Notes: generated from the letters alone by a model not told the origin. Shown: positions 23,838 through 37,845, counted from the first letter of the stretch. The stretch: 64,000 nucleotides of DNA from Charina bottae (GCA_023362775.1 JALMGJ010000029.1:5026268-5090267), one strand, 5' to 3'. Numbers and translations: made by a program.

Positions 23838-24395
23838 ATTGAATCACTGAGTTAGAAGGGAACTCAGAGGAACTCCAATGTCCTAATCGGTGTGGAATTG
23901 TCAGGGAGATAACTGGTGAAGAAGGAGGGGGCTCCCTCCAGGGGGATAAACGCATGCACAGTACTGAATCGCTTTGCTTTCCTCCCAAGAGGCTAAAGAA
24001 GGCCCCACCCTAGTTTCTTGGGCCTTTTCTCTGAGCATTACCAGTTTATTTTAGTTTAGCTGGATTCTGTCTAGCAGAGTAGAACAATAAAACACTAGAG
24101 CCTGTACACCAAGTCTCAGTGTGTTCCTTCACTCAAAGTCAGGACAGGAATCTGCTAAAGCATTTCCAGTAGATGGATCTCCAGCCTGTTTGAAGATCTC
24201 CTGTTCAGGGAACATATCACTTCATGAGACTGGTTGACAGCTCTTACCATCAAAAAGTGCCTCGTAATATTGAACCTGAATCTATTTCCCTGTAGCTTCA
24301 GCCAACTGGTTCTGCTCCTACCCTGCCCTGGACAGGAACAAGTCCATGCCCTTATCTGTCCTTCTTTCCACACTATCTAACCCTCCATGACAGTC
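23838..24395 (-). repeat. CR1 LINE 3' part, split by a solo LTR
   Basis: The stretches 23838-23898 (AATCACTGAGTTAGAAGGGA) and 24147-24395 (CTCCAGCCTGTTTGAAGATC, AGCTCTTACCATC) resemble amniote CR1 3' sequence in inverse orientation. It is noncoding. Confidence 0.7.
23899..24146 (+). repeat. Solo LTR
   Basis: A 248-bp block begins TGTCAGGG and ends CAGGACA. GGAAT is duplicated on each side (23894-23898, 24147-24151). It has an AATAAA at 24086-24091. The orientation (plus) is inferred from the poly(A) signal. It does not match the gypsy LTRs here. Confidence 0.75.
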
Positions 24396-25603
24396 TGTTC
24401 TGACAAACCTGGTATAGTTCTCTACCTTTGGCTGATCAATGAGGCATTAGGGCATTGAGGTGGGAGTGGATGGATGAGTGCATTCAAGGTTTTTCCCCCC
24501 CTCTTAGTCCCTTGCTCAGAGATTTCATATTTCCCTTCATCCCAGAGAATCCATCCATGTTCTCATGGAACTCAAGAGTTCCACAGAACCCAATTTGAAA
24601 AATCCTGTTCTAGACCATGAGAAATCAGCTTGGTATGCATGTCTATTAGGAGTCAAGTATCAAGGGGGGGGGGGAAATAACTAGTATTTTTCATTAATTT
24701 TAATTACGATAAAAATAAAAACTTTTACTTACAGTACTAATCCTTCTGAAAATCCAGTTTGGTTCAAATGACAGCCGTGATTGTACAGTTGAAGCCCTGC
24801 CCCTTTTAACATATATCAATGTACTTCCATTGCATGTTTGTGGCTGGCCTCTTGACTTTTTTGACCCCTGTGGTTGTCCCTGGGAGCTCCATCTAATTTT
24901 ATTCAAAAGGGGTGTTTAAATTCATATGCCTGGCTTTGAAAGGCTGAGTGGGTTTCCAAGAGATGAACGCTGTGCTCTAGGAGGTTGTAAAGCATTTTTA
25001 TTTCAAGAGATTGACAAGGAGGCTTCAAATCTAGTCAGAAGAATCTGAGAGTCATTGCTGATAACCTTTCCTTTCCATGCCTTTCCCCAAAAATATATCA
25101 AACAAGGATTTCTATGTGACGAAATTATCAGGGCAATGTAGACTTTGAAGGTCATTTGAAAGAAATCCTTTGGCACCAACAAGCGCCATTCTGCTCCATT
25201 AAAGCTGCCCATCTTTTCCACCACAGCCTCCGCAAAGATGCTGCTTTAAAAGTAGCATGATCCTTAAGGGCTGGGTTCCTTAAGGCAGCAGGTCCTTTTT
25301 TTCACACTTACAAATGTGTACCCGGACTCTGCACTGCCTACATAGTCATTAGCCAGATCAATGGACCCTGAGGATTAACAGTTAGCTCGATTAATGTCTG
25401 CAGGGGTTTTTTTTCTGCTTCAAATCTCTGTCAATGAAAGGAGAGACACTCGTGTGTTGAAAGTCACCAAAGGGAGAATTGGGGATGTGATGTTTGCTCT
25501 AACCAGGAGTGCCCACAGGCTATGGTCAAAAAGTCAAGACGGCAGCAGTGACAATGTGGTCAGAGCTCTGCCTGGTTCTTACATGTGTCCTTTCAGGCAA
25601 ATG

Positions 25604-25738
25604 CAGTGTTTCTCCACCTTGGGAACTTCAAGATGTGTGGACGTCAACTCCCAGAATTCCCCAGTCAGCATAGCTGGCTGGGGAATTCTGGGAGTTGAAG
25701 TCCATGCAGCTTGAAGTTGCCAAGGTGGAGAAACACTG
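25604..25738. repeat. Palindromic hAT MITE (CAGTGTTTCTCAACC family)
   Basis: Ends CAGTGTTTCTCCACCTTGG and inverse, hairpin centre near 25670. Confidence 0.88.
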
Positions 25739-26387
25739 CTTTGGAGGATAAGTTTCTAAAGCAGGGAGCTAAGTATATGTTGTTCTCCCCTCCCCAAAGC
25801 AGATCTTTGCTCTTATAAACAGAAGTGCACAACATCTGCAGCCTTGGATGCCACCCAGGCAGGTCAAGGGCGGTTCTCCCCACAAGGACAGGTCACAAGC
25901 CATTGTGGGTAGAGATCTTCAGGAATGAAATTAGGTCCTTTAACCTCTGCAGGTCCAAAGGTACCCATAACCCCCTAATAGAAAACATAAAAAATATGTA
26001 GAGGACAAAACAAGTACAACAGATGGGGCAGGGCAGAGCTAATGATTGTATGTTGTCCTCCCTTGCCCACTTGGAAGCATTGAAGGGATGAATGAAGCTT
26101 TCCCAAGATGACCACTGTCATATTTCCCTGAAAGCAATAGAACTGCAGTCATCTCCAGTTGGTCATCAACCCTATAATCACCCCTCTGGAAGGTTCCTTC
26201 AAGCAATGCACTTTGACCTGGCCATGGTCACTCCCTATATATGTGGTTCTGGGGGTCTTGGGGCTGACCCACACAGGACAGCCCTCCAGCAACCCAGAAG
26301 GAATTCTTCCATCTGGTGGATCAGGACATTAGCGAGTAGGAGCTGTATCCCACCTACCCACCCACCCAGCCTTTCACTTAAAGTGGT

Positions 26388-26388
26388 T

Positions 26389-26435
<47 letters not shown>

Positions 26436-26440
26436 TTATT
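26388..26440. repeat. (TTTA)n microsatellite
   Basis: About 12 tandem units. Confidence 0.95.
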
Positions 26441-26579
26441 TCAATTTATTCCCACTTAAAGTGGTTGCTTCATTCTGCCTACCCTGGCCCTTACATTTCT
26501 TTTTCTTCAACAGTGTCTGCGTTTCCAAAGAGGTAACTCCTCATTTTCCTAACCAGAAGATTAGGGTTTTCCCCCAAAT

Positions 26580-27961
26580 TTATTTTATTGGCGATCACTC
26601 GTAGCCGAGTAAGATAGTCTTCCAAGGGTAAAATTTTAACAGTGGATCCGTAAGTGGCTGTAAAGGCCAATTCTGGATCCGCACAACCTCCCACAATGAG
26701 GGCATAGGTTTCCGGGTGGGAGACGGTCATGATAAGGGTTTGCTTGACGTGCCTTCCTTTTAGCTCTTTTCTCCCTTTCGCCCTGTACTTGTGCTTCTTC
26801 AAAGTCCATAGCGCCTTTAATAAAGGCTGACCTCCAATTGAAATGCTCATGAGTTAGGGCTTCCCAGTTCTCAATGCTGATATTACATTTTTTTAAATTA
26901 TCTTTGAATCTCTTTTGCTGTCCACCAATATTCTGTTTTCCATTCTTAAGTTGGGAGTAAAGTAGCTGCTTTGGAAGACGATGGTCAGGCATTCGAACAA
27001 CATGGCCGGTCCAGCGAAGTTGATGTTGGATGATCATTGTTTCAATGCTGGTGGTTTTCGCTTCTTCTAATACGCTAACATTAGTCCGCCTATCTTCCCA
27101 AGTAATTTGCAGAATTTTTCGGAGGCAGCGTTGATGGAATCTTTCAAGAAGTTGGAGGTGGCGTTTGTAGAGGGTCCATGTTTCACAGGCGTACAGAAGG
27201 GTTGGTAGTACAGTGGCTTTGTAAACAAGCATTTTGGTCTCCCTGCGAATGTCCCGATCCTCAAACACTCTACGCTTCATTCGGGAGAAAGCTACACTCG
27301 CAGAGCTCAGGCGATGCTGAATTTCAGCGTCGATGTCGGCTTTTGTAGATAGATGGCTGCCGAGATAAGAAAAGTGGTCGACATTTTCTAGTGACACACC
27401 TTTAAGCTGGATTGATGGCGCTGCGGAGGGATTGGTTCGAACTTGCTGGTAAAGCACTTTGGTTTTTTTAATGTTAATCGAGAGGCCGAGCTTTTCATAT
27501 GCTTCTGCAAAGATGTTTAGGATAGTTTGAAGATCTTCCTCGGAGTGTGCACAGACTACATTATCATCAGCATATTGAAGTTCTATAACAGAAGTTGTAA
27601 TTACCTTATTTTTTGCTTTCAGCCTACTAAGATTAAAAAGCTTTCCATCTGTTCGATATATAATTTCTACACCAGTAGGAAGTTTCTCTTCAACAAGGTG
27701 TATAATCATAGCGATGAAGATAGCGAATAAGGTTGGAGCAATAACACATCCCTGTTTAACGCCGGATTCCACTTTAAATGGATCGCTTTGAGAGCCATTG
27801 TTATTCAGGATTGTTGCCATCATGTCATCATGGAGTAGCCGCAAGATGTTCACAAATTTATCAGGGCATCCGATTTTCAGAAGGATGGTCCAGAGAGCGG
27901 TACGATTTACAGTATCAAAAGCCTTAGTCGGATCAATAAATGCCATGTACAGAGGGCATTA
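26580..27961 (-). mobile_element. 5'-truncated non-LTR retrotransposon with 38-bp target duplication
   Basis: The element lies between two identical 38-bp copies (26542-26579 and 27962-27999). It is truncated just before RT motif A and ends in a short AATAAAATAAA tail on the minus strand. The identity of the duplications and the open frame point to a recent insertion. Confidence 0.9.
26636..27946 (-). CDS. Non-LTR reverse transcriptase with C-terminal zinc finger (partial)
   Basis: A 436-codon frame is open without breaks. It begins at RT motif A (MAFIDPTKAFDTVNRT), followed by GVKQGCVIAPTLFAIFI, the catalytic YADDNVVCAHS, LGLSINIKKTKVL and SYLGSHLS. A long C-terminal part follows (LLYACETWTLYKRHLQLLERF, RWTGHVVRMPDHRLPKQ). 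It ends in a C2H2-type finger, CPHCGRLCGSRIGLYSHLRIH. The endonuclease and front of the RT are lost to truncation, so it is a fragment of a larger protein. The sequence differs from the L1 and BovB copies here. I cannot assign a clade with confidence; an APE-type LINE of the RTE/I-like range is likely. The first ATG may not be a true start. Confidence 0.85.
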   Translation of the reverse strand: MAFIDPTKAFDTVNRTALWTILLKIGCPDKFVNILRLLHDDMMATILNNNGSQSDPFKVESGVKQGCVIAPTLFAIFIAMIIHLVEEKLPTGVEIIYRTDGKLFNLSRLKAKNKVITTSVIELQYADDNVVCAHSEEDLQTILNIFAEAYEKLGLSINIKKTKVLYQQVRTNPSAAPSIQLKGVSLENVDHFSYLGSHLSTKADIDAEIQHRLSSASVAFSRMKRRVFEDRDIRRETKMLVYKATVLPTLLYACETWTLYKRHLQLLERFHQRCLRKILQITWEDRRTNVSVLEEAKTTSIETMIIQHQLRWTGHVVRMPDHRLPKQLLYSQLKNGKQNIGGQQKRFKDNLKKCNISIENWEALTHEHFNWRSAFIKGAMDFEEAQVQGEREKRAKRKARQANPYHDRLPPGNLCPHCGRLCGSRIGLYSHLRIHC

Positions 27962-29629
27962 CATTTTCCTAACCAGAAGATTAGGGTTTTCCCCCAAATA
28001 ATTACCTAGGAATTGGAGTGGGGTTAGTGAAGCCTTCATGCTTATGTAGACTAGCCTGAAGATCAACTGCTTCTTGGGAGGGACTGTTAGCCTGGAGAAG
28101 TTAAGCCTTTTTGCAACATCTTCTCTCTTTTCTTTCCTTCCCTGCTCATGGCCCTTTCCCCTTGCCACATCTCTGCCGTCTTCTTCTCTCCTCCTTTCTC
28201 TTTTCTTTCTTTCCAAATGCAACTATCCCTTCCCTTCTCTCATCCACTTCTCCTCTTTCTCTCCTACTTCTCCTCCTCCTTCTCACTGGAAGAAGGTGCA
28301 TGTGCAACACACATAAAAAACAGGCAGAGCTTTGATTGCACCACTGTGGCCACCATCTTGACTTTTTTTCTAACCATACCCTGTGGACACCCTGCACACA
28401 TACATTTAAGCGGGGGAGAGGAAGCTCCAGGATTGGTTTCATCTGGAGTTGGCAGTCCTAGGTTGAGAAGTTGGGGAAGATGTGTACTCTTCCTTTCTTG
28501 TGGGAGAGGGAAAGGGGTCAACCTTCAACTCAGGGTTATCTTCCTTTCAGGCAAGTGCTGTAGACTGAATCCTGTAGACACTTGCCTTGAAGCAACCTTC
28601 TTCCCAGCTAATCAGCTTTAAGTGCATGTTCCTTTCCTGATGCTTAGTGGCAATGTCTCTATTTACATAATGGCGCACTGTGAAATAAACCAGGTGGTGA
28701 GGGTAATGAGGTATCTCCTTTAATGATGCACCGCTACAAATTGCTATCACACACAAAACTAAAGGCAGGGAGTTAATGAGGAAACTAAGGGATGATAGAT
28801 TGTGACAGAAACAACCTTGAAAAGTCATACCCTCTCCTGAAACTCCATTACTCCAAATAGCTCCCACAATCAACAGTGCAGTCAGCAACTTGCTCAGATT
28901 TCACTCAAGGGTGTACGTTGTTGTCATTGTTTGTCAGTATCACATTCAGATGGAAAAGGGACAATATAGTCTGTCCAATATCCTGTTCTTGAGGTGAAAC
29001 TCAAACAACACCTCTCAGTAAATTTGTTCAGAAAGGTGCCATTTGAGATTGACACAACATTGTGATGTTCATTTTTGCCTTTGGGGTCTTGCCAATTTTA
29101 GGAGGTACAAGACTCTTCCTGTAACTATGGAAACTGGAACTGCAAGGAATACATGAAATGATTTTAAGAATTCCCTATGTCAGGATTATCCAGTGGCCTT
29201 TTCAGGGATTGGAGAGCTGGATTACATTTCTGGAAAGTGTGGAGCTGTATTTCAGAAAGGAGGGTTTCAGCTACTGTACACTTTCTTGGGAAACTGAATC
29301 CATTATGTATTCAATTCTGGGGAAATGTGGTTTTTTCTCTTTTGTTTGCATGCACACACGCACACACAGGGTGGTTGAGACAATAGCAGTGTTTGCAATT
29401 CTGTGTGGATCAAGAGAGGAGGAACTTTTAGAACTGTTGAGATTTCTGACCAAAAAGCCACAATTTTCGTTACAAATGAATTTATTTGAAGACAAGCAAA
29501 GCATGGTTAAGTCAGTCAATGCAAGAAGAAGGAGTTGTTCTTTTTCATCTGTTTTGCCCAGGGAAGTCTGTCCGTAAAGAAGACGTCCATCATTTCAGGG
29601 CACAGGACCTGAAATAATGATCTTAAATT

Positions 29630-29828
29630 AGATTTCGGTTGAACATCAGAAAAACTTCCTTTCTTAAGAGCAATAAGTGAGGGGCCTGAGCTCCCCTTCT
29701 CTAGGTGTGCTCAAGGGGAAGCTCAACAGCTACAATATCTGTCAGAGATGCTTTAAACTGGATTCCTGCAGAGAACAGGGAGCTGAACGCAGTGGCCTCA
29801 GTGGTCCTTCCATCTTGAAGATGTGATG
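29630..29828 (+). repeat. CR1 LINE 3' end
   Basis: ATCAGAAAAACTTCCTTTC, ATATCTGTCAGAGATGCTTT and GGATTCCTGCAGAGAACAG are in the order of the CR1 3' end, noncoding. Confidence 0.75.
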
Positions 29829-31058
29829 TGTTTATGAGCTCCTAATCTGGTTTGACTTCTGCAAAACGTGGTGACCCCTGACATGTTACTAAAAGTCATC
29901 TCACTTTTTTAGATGATCCTATGACTCCCAATACTTGCTTCTTTTCAGATGGACATCATGGTGATTATGCTAACTATCCTACTTGCTTGTTTCTTTCACT
30001 TTAGGCAGGGGGTTGGTTTTAATGAACAAGCAAGAATGACATGTGTATTATTCAATAATAATCATAATCTAGCAAAGTCTTTGCCCAAAAATGTCAGGTT
30101 TCAGACCAGAGGGGTTCTTGGAGAGATTGTGGCCAAACAGAATAATTAAGATGAATGAAGACTAGGCTTGGAAGCCAGAAATCAAACAAAATGGTGCTAT
30201 TATAGTTTAATATGTCTGTCTTGTTTCATGAGTCACATTTGGGTCCCCAATTCTTACAATCAATTTTATTTATTGGGGAAAGGTTTACATATTTAGGAAT
30301 CATAATTGCCCTCTGTATTTCTGAGTTTGAGGTAGCAGCTTCAGCAGGAAAGTAAGAAGCAGAAGAACAACGACTTCAAAAGATTAGTGTGCTCCCAATA
30401 ATGTTAGTTGAAATATGATGGGGGTTGGATCCTTCTTCCACCGCTCTAAGGCCCCCAGCCAGCTCCCACACTGATAATAGCCTCTCACCCAAGGTATCAA
30501 ATGTACAGTATTTGATAACTGATGAAGTAAAAGCAACTAAAAGATCTGTTTTGAAGGCCAGTTGATGCTTGGAATACTGAAACAGCAGCTTCCAGGGAAA
30601 GAGTTTTCCATGAGAGCAGAATCCTGGGTTTGGATGCAAAACACTTGAAAACTACATGTCCCATGTGATACTATCATATTATATAACTATGCTTCATAGC
30701 TTTAGAGGTACCAGGAGTCTTCAGGCAGATCTTTTCTAGAATGTCCGGCATCCCTGAATACTCAGAAAATAAAAAATAAGACAATTCAATGGGATAAATT
30801 TATTAAAGCCTACCATGACTATAAATGACTCTTTGGGGCATGTCGGTTGAATCAATTTCACTTTCATCAAGATGGGTTCACTGAGTTTTGTTTCATCAAG
30901 AACAAAATCTGCATGCTGTTTTATATGCTAATAGCAAGAATTGATTAATCATATCTTCTCACAGAAGAGTGGTGAAAGTGTGTAGCTAGATTGGGACCTT
31001 TTTCATTCTAACTCACACATACATCGTAACTCTATACGAAAGGTACTACTTTATATAA

Positions 31059-33586
<2,528 letters not shown>

Positions 33587-33761
33587 GTGCAGACCACAAC
33601 CATGTGCATCTCGGTCAGCCTGAGTGGCTTTGTCGTCCTGGGCTGCTTGTTTGCCCCCAAAGTGCATATCGTTCTCTTCCAGCCACAGAAAAATGTGGTC
33701 ACTCACAGGCTGCACCTCAACAGGTTCAGTGTCAGTGGGACAGGAACCAGTTATTCCCAAG
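33587..33761 (+). CDS. GRM3: GRM3 coding exon: last transmembrane helix and start of the C-tail
   Basis: The exon begins after a pyrimidine-rich tract and CGCAG in phase 0 (GTG CAG ACC ACA) and ends at a GTAAGG donor after one base of a split codon (phase 1). It encodes VQTTTMCISVSLSGFVVLG, the seventh helix, followed by the cytoplasmic start CLFAPKVHIVLFQPQKN and NRFSVSGTGTSYSQ. The tail segment HRLHLNRFSVSG is diagnostic of GRM3, because GRM2 differs here. The reading frame joins the preceding exon (SDYR) without a shift. The intron on its 5' side is 1427 bp. Confidence 0.95.
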
Positions 33762-33983
33762 GTAAGGAATAAAGTTGGTCTACCCTCTTTCTTCCTTTAA
33801 ACGAAAAACTCCTGTTCTCTTCATTTCTGCACTGTCCCAGAAAGTCATAGGAGCTTACGGCCACAGTACAGTATCACAAATATTGTAGTTAAAGGACTGG
33901 GGCTACCAGATCTAAAATGCAGGAAATTATAGCAATTTCTCCTTTCAATAGAAGATAATATATGTAGCTCAGGGTTGAAATAT

Positions 33984-34421
33984 GGAGTCCTTGGGGCTCT
34001 CTGAGCTTGGTTGTTTGCTTGCCTTGCATTCAGACAAATCAGCCATCAATAGACACATAGAGACAAGCCACATTTACACACATTCAGAAGGAATGGAAGA
34101 AGGAAACAAAAAGGCCAGAACACATCCTCTCCAGCAGCCAACACCCAGATAAGCAGGGATTAACACCAGGCAAACAATCAAGCAGAAAAAATACCCTAAT
34201 CAAGGAACTACGAAGGAGAAAACCACATCCCCACCAACACTGGCAGGGCAAGCAACTGGATATAAACAGGGAGCAAACCCCACACTTGCACTGATGATGT
34301 TACCTAGTTGGGTAATGAAACATCTGCAAGCAAAGGGTCCCACCTTAGGAGGGAGATGGGCGGGATATAAGTATGATAAATAAATAAATAAACCAAGCTC
34401 AGAAAGCACCAAGGACTCCAC
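33984..34421. mobile_element. Penelope-like fragment in the last GRM3 intron
   Basis: The inverse arms GAGTCCTTGGGGCTCTC... (33985) and ...AGCACCAAGGACTCC (to 34419) enclose A-rich sequence and a CTGATGA ... GAAAC core at 34291-34321. A GGGCGGGATATAAG LINE-like tail and ATAA repeats lie near 34358-34392. Confidence 0.65.
34285..34330 (+). ncRNA. Hammerhead-ribozyme-like motif
   Basis: In order: CTTGCA, CTGATGA, a hairpin with stem TTACC / GGTAA, GAAAC, ATC, TGCAAG. CTTGCA and TGCAAG are exact complements and can form helix I around the conserved core. The helix III part is minimal, as in Penelope hammerheads, and the usual GTC at the cleavage point reads ATC, so cleavage may be lost. Confidence 0.55.
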
Positions 34422-36089
34422 AATTTCTCCTTTGCTGCCATCTACTGTTCATCTGGAGCTTTGCACCCCAGGTCTGTTGCCCTAGTTCAGACAATCTGTA
34501 ATGAAAGCAAAAAATTCAAACCAAGTTAACAGCATCTCTCTTTTTTTTAAAGAAAATCATATAAAAGTTTTGGAGAAGGAAGGAAAGGCTGAATTTAAAA
34601 CTGAAGAGTAAATGACTTGGAGAGAAAACAAGAAAAAGAAACAGCTGGTTAACATCTGCATAATATGCAATTATATGGTTTAAAAAATGTGAATTTCTGC
34701 CTCACCGCAGCTGTTAATGAGTATCAAAAAATCAGATGGTTATTTCAGTGAAAAGTACAGTGGTGTGAAGAAGTACATTTTTTTAAAAAAAAATCTTTTT
34801 TTCATGCCTAATTACACAAGTTTTAGAATACAATAGGTAACTTCATTGCTTGGGTTTCAAACTGCTCCAAATCAGGGGTATCCATGGAGGGGTAATCAGA
34901 AAAGTAAAGATGATGGTTATGACTGTGCAATTGAAGTCCTGCCATGTTTTTACATGTGTTGAATGTGCAAAACACATGTAAAATGGACAATTTTGCCTCT
35001 TGGCTTTTTAAACCCCCCTTGTGGACACATCTTCTCAGAAGCCAAGAACCTACAGAATATCCTTGGGCAAACTCAACCTCAGTTTATATCTTCAAAAGTT
35101 AGGACCACAAAGACTGAGGAGAGGAATTTAGCCATTGTCTGGGTTGTACCTCTATATGAAATCTTAACAGAAAGAAACATCGTAGTTCTGAATATACGTA
35201 TGGGCTTGCCCTAATGATTGACTGGGATTGTTTTACTATATTCTGTTCAATATAGTTCTGTTCATTCTGTTCAAGTTTTCCATTGAGAATTGTGTTCATT
35301 ACTTTGAAGGCTACCTAGCATGCAAAACATGTACAGTGTGATTTCTTCCATACTCAGATTCCCAAGAAAATACAGGTTCACAGTGGTGAAAGTATAAGGC
35401 GTGGCACATATTGCAAACATCTGGATGACCACTAGATAACAGCAAAGAGGTAGAGTGATTTTCCTGTCTGGTACCATCTAGTGGTTATCTGGATTTTTGC
35501 AGCCCAGATCTGGTAGCCTTGAATACAGAACTCAGTAGGTAGGGGACTGAGGTCCCCAACCAATCCACTCAGTAAACCTACAGTAGCTCTGTCTTCTTTT
35601 GCAAGGAATAGGATTTCCAAGGTCCACAAGCTACATTTTACAGTGAATAAAAGTGAGTATTTGGTCTAACTGGCTATGCTGGGTTGGTAGCAGAACATGT
35701 TTTTGTGCAAACCAGGCTGAAGCACATTCTTGTTTTTTAAGGCATATTCTAAGATGGACAATTGATTTGCCTGAGAACTGGGCAAAGGGCCACCCATCCC
35801 TCAGCCTCACATTGAGTGGGTCACAATGCAGCTTGCTTAGTTTCTGGACCCAGTGTTGTTAATTTTTTTATAAATCATGTTGAAAATACATTAAACCAAT
35901 GAATGTTGGCTTTTTCAACAAAGAATGGTTAACAAAATCCTGTTTAGAATTGTGCAGACCCTGCCATCTTCTTTTCTCCCTCAGCAATGACATACTTGTG
36001 TATCATTCTAGGATATTCCACCAGCACCAGGACTTCCCAAGCTCATGGCAGGAGATTGATAGTGTTTGTCTACTGTCTAGCTCTGTAAA
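34422..36089. other. GRM3 last intron, middle part
   Basis: Besides the palindromic repeat at 34880 there is nothing I can name here. Confidence 0.55.
34880..35035. repeat. Palindromic repeat, ATGGTGGCCACAACC family
   Basis: AAGTAAAGATGATGGTTATG and CCTCTTGGCTTTTTAAACCC are the arms, with CATGTGTTGAATGTGCAAAA near the centre. Confidence 0.6.
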
Positions 36090-36094
36090 ATATT

Positions 36095-36174
<80 letters not shown>

Positions 36175-36176
36175 TC

Positions 36177-36251
<75 letters not shown>

Positions 36252-36252
36252 T
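36090..36252. repeat. (CTTT)n microsatellite in GRM3 intron
   Basis: About 160 bp of nearly pure CTTT, all pyrimidine on the sense strand. Long frames through it are artefacts. Confidence 0.97.
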
Positions 36253-36360
36253 GTTAGGCATGGCTCTCTCCCCAGTACCCTGGGAGTTCTGGTTTTAGGA
36301 AGGGAATGAGGATTCTTTGCTAGCTTTTCAGAAGCAGAATCTCAAACTCAACTTGATTGT

Positions 36361-36682
36361 AGGGGCGGGTAAGACGCCAGGCTTGTTGATCGGAAGATCG
36401 CAAGTTTGGCGGTTCGAGACCCTAGCCCCATGTGACAGAGTGAGCTACCGCACTCGCCCCAGCTCTTGCCAACCTAGCAATTTGAAAGCATGCAAATGCA
36501 AGTAGATGAATAGGTACCACTTCGGTGGGATGGTAACAGCGTTCCACGTGCGTCATGCCAGCCACATGACTGTGGAAGCGTCTTCGGACAACGCTGGCTC
36601 TTCGGCTAACAAACGGAGATGAGCAAAGGCCCATAGAGTCAGACATGACTGCACAAATGTGCGGGGGGAACCTTTACCTATG
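36361..36682 (+). repeat. Sauria-type SINE with tRNA-like head
   Basis: A tRNA-like head with a good B box (GGTTCGAGACC) is followed by the conserved body and a BovB-like tail (AGAGTCAGACATGACTG ... AACCTTTACC). It lies in the last GRM3 intron, in sense. Confidence 0.9.
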
Positions 36683-37047
36683 GGTGATTGAGAGGAAGGC
36701 ATCAAGACAGCCTCATAGTAGTAGGGGAAAGGTGTTTTTCTTACCGGCTGGAAAAGATAGATATTAAGCAATCCATGGGGAGGGTAGGCCTAAGGGAAGG
36801 AAGATCTGTAGGCAGTGGGTGTCCTGTGGGTCCATATTCACAGTTCATGTGAAATGCTGTTGTTGGCAGCTTAATGTTCTAACCCCCAATGGTGACCGCA
36901 AACTGGGTTGTGACTTAAGGGACAATTTCCTGGTGTTACCCACTTTCTTGGGCCCCATGGCCCTCACCTATGATCTCAACTCCACCAAGATGGAACATAT
37001 GGTATGTAGTCCTGAGCATCTTCCTGCAACTTTTTAAGACCCTAGGG

Positions 37048-37313
37048 CAGTGTTTCTTAAACTTTTTTCTCTCAGGACCCCTTCCCACTTTTAAAAATTA
37101 TGGAGGACCCCAAAAGAGCTTTTGTTTGTATGGGTTCTATTTATTGATATTTACTATATTAAAAATTAAAATGGATACATTTGCTGCCGCTACCATTTCT
37201 CACAATGGTTCAATGGGATTTTAATATTGTATTATTTTTCAACATAGACTGGCAAATAATTTTCATTTAATGGACCCCTGAGAGGGTCCTAGGACCACAC
37301 TTTATAAACACTG
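37048..37313. mobile_element. Charlie-like hAT MITE in GRM3 intron
   Basis: The ends CAGTGTTTCTTAAACTTTTT and TTTATAAACACTG are inverted. The flanks CCCTAGGG / ACCTAAAG are related but degraded. AGGACCCC / TGGACCCC blocks lie inside each end. Confidence 0.75.
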
Positions 37314-37399
37314 ACCTAAAGGAAAGTTGACCCAGCCATTCTATTTCCGAGATCATTGTCAATCCATTCTCAGTATCGTTGCAACACTCACACCGGGGC

Positions 37400-37525
37400 A
37401 TCCAAGGGGTGGGGTGGGATGTCAACAAGATCAAAATGGCATCCATGACAATGTGATCAAAGCCCTGCCCTGTTTTTACATGTGTCACATGTAAATGGTT
37501 TTGAAATGGTTTCAAACTTGCAGGG
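37400..37525. repeat. Palindromic repeat, partial, same family
   Basis: GGCATCCAAGGGGTGGGG, AAGATCAAAATGGCATCC and CAAAGCCCTGCCCTGTTTTT match one arm. Confidence 0.55.
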
Positions 37526-37652
37526 GAGCCACACTGATTCTTTCTGTGTGCAGGATCCCTTTGGTTTAAAAACATACCGCTATAATCCTGAAACTTTAAA
37601 GTCAGGTGGCTCTAAACAGCTGTAGCATCTAATGCCAGTTTTTGTCTTTCAG

Positions 37653-37726
37653 CCTCAGCAAATGTCTATGTTCCAGCCGTCTGCAATGGAAGAGAAGTTG
37701 TGGATTCCACCACGTCCTCCCTATAA
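37653..37726 (+). CDS. GRM3: GRM3 terminal coding exon with stop
   Basis: After a TTTTTGTCTTTCAG acceptor, two bases complete an alanine codon begun in the previous exon. Then follow 23 codons ending DSTTSSL and a TAA stop at 37724-37726. The ending VCNGREVVDSTTSSL is the conserved group II mGluR C-terminus; SSL fits a class I PDZ-binding end. Together with the two upstream exons the window holds roughly the last 438 residues, half of the protein's usual 879. The preceding intron (33762-37652) carries a Penelope-like fragment, a CTTT microsatellite, a SINE and a hAT MITE. Confidence 0.95.
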
Positions 37727-37845
37727 TCCTTCAGTTGGCTTTTTGTATTCTTAGACTGTTAGAGAGAAATGCACATTTCTTGTGCACACTGGGGAAAAAA
37801 GTGAACATTTTAAAAGGACTAGCATTTTTTTTCTAGAAACAGTGT

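Noticed and set aside
28148..28621. A 157-codon frame on the plus strand.
   Set aside because: It lies in CT-rich intron sequence with overlapping frames on both strands and no similarity I recognise.
36070..36309. Long frames through the CTTT tract (poly KERK / SFLS).
   Set aside because: They are products of a simple repeat and have no coding signature.
36819..37037. A 72-codon frame in the last GRM3 intron as a possible alternative exon.
   Set aside because: No good acceptor/donor pair in frame and no similarity to GRM3.
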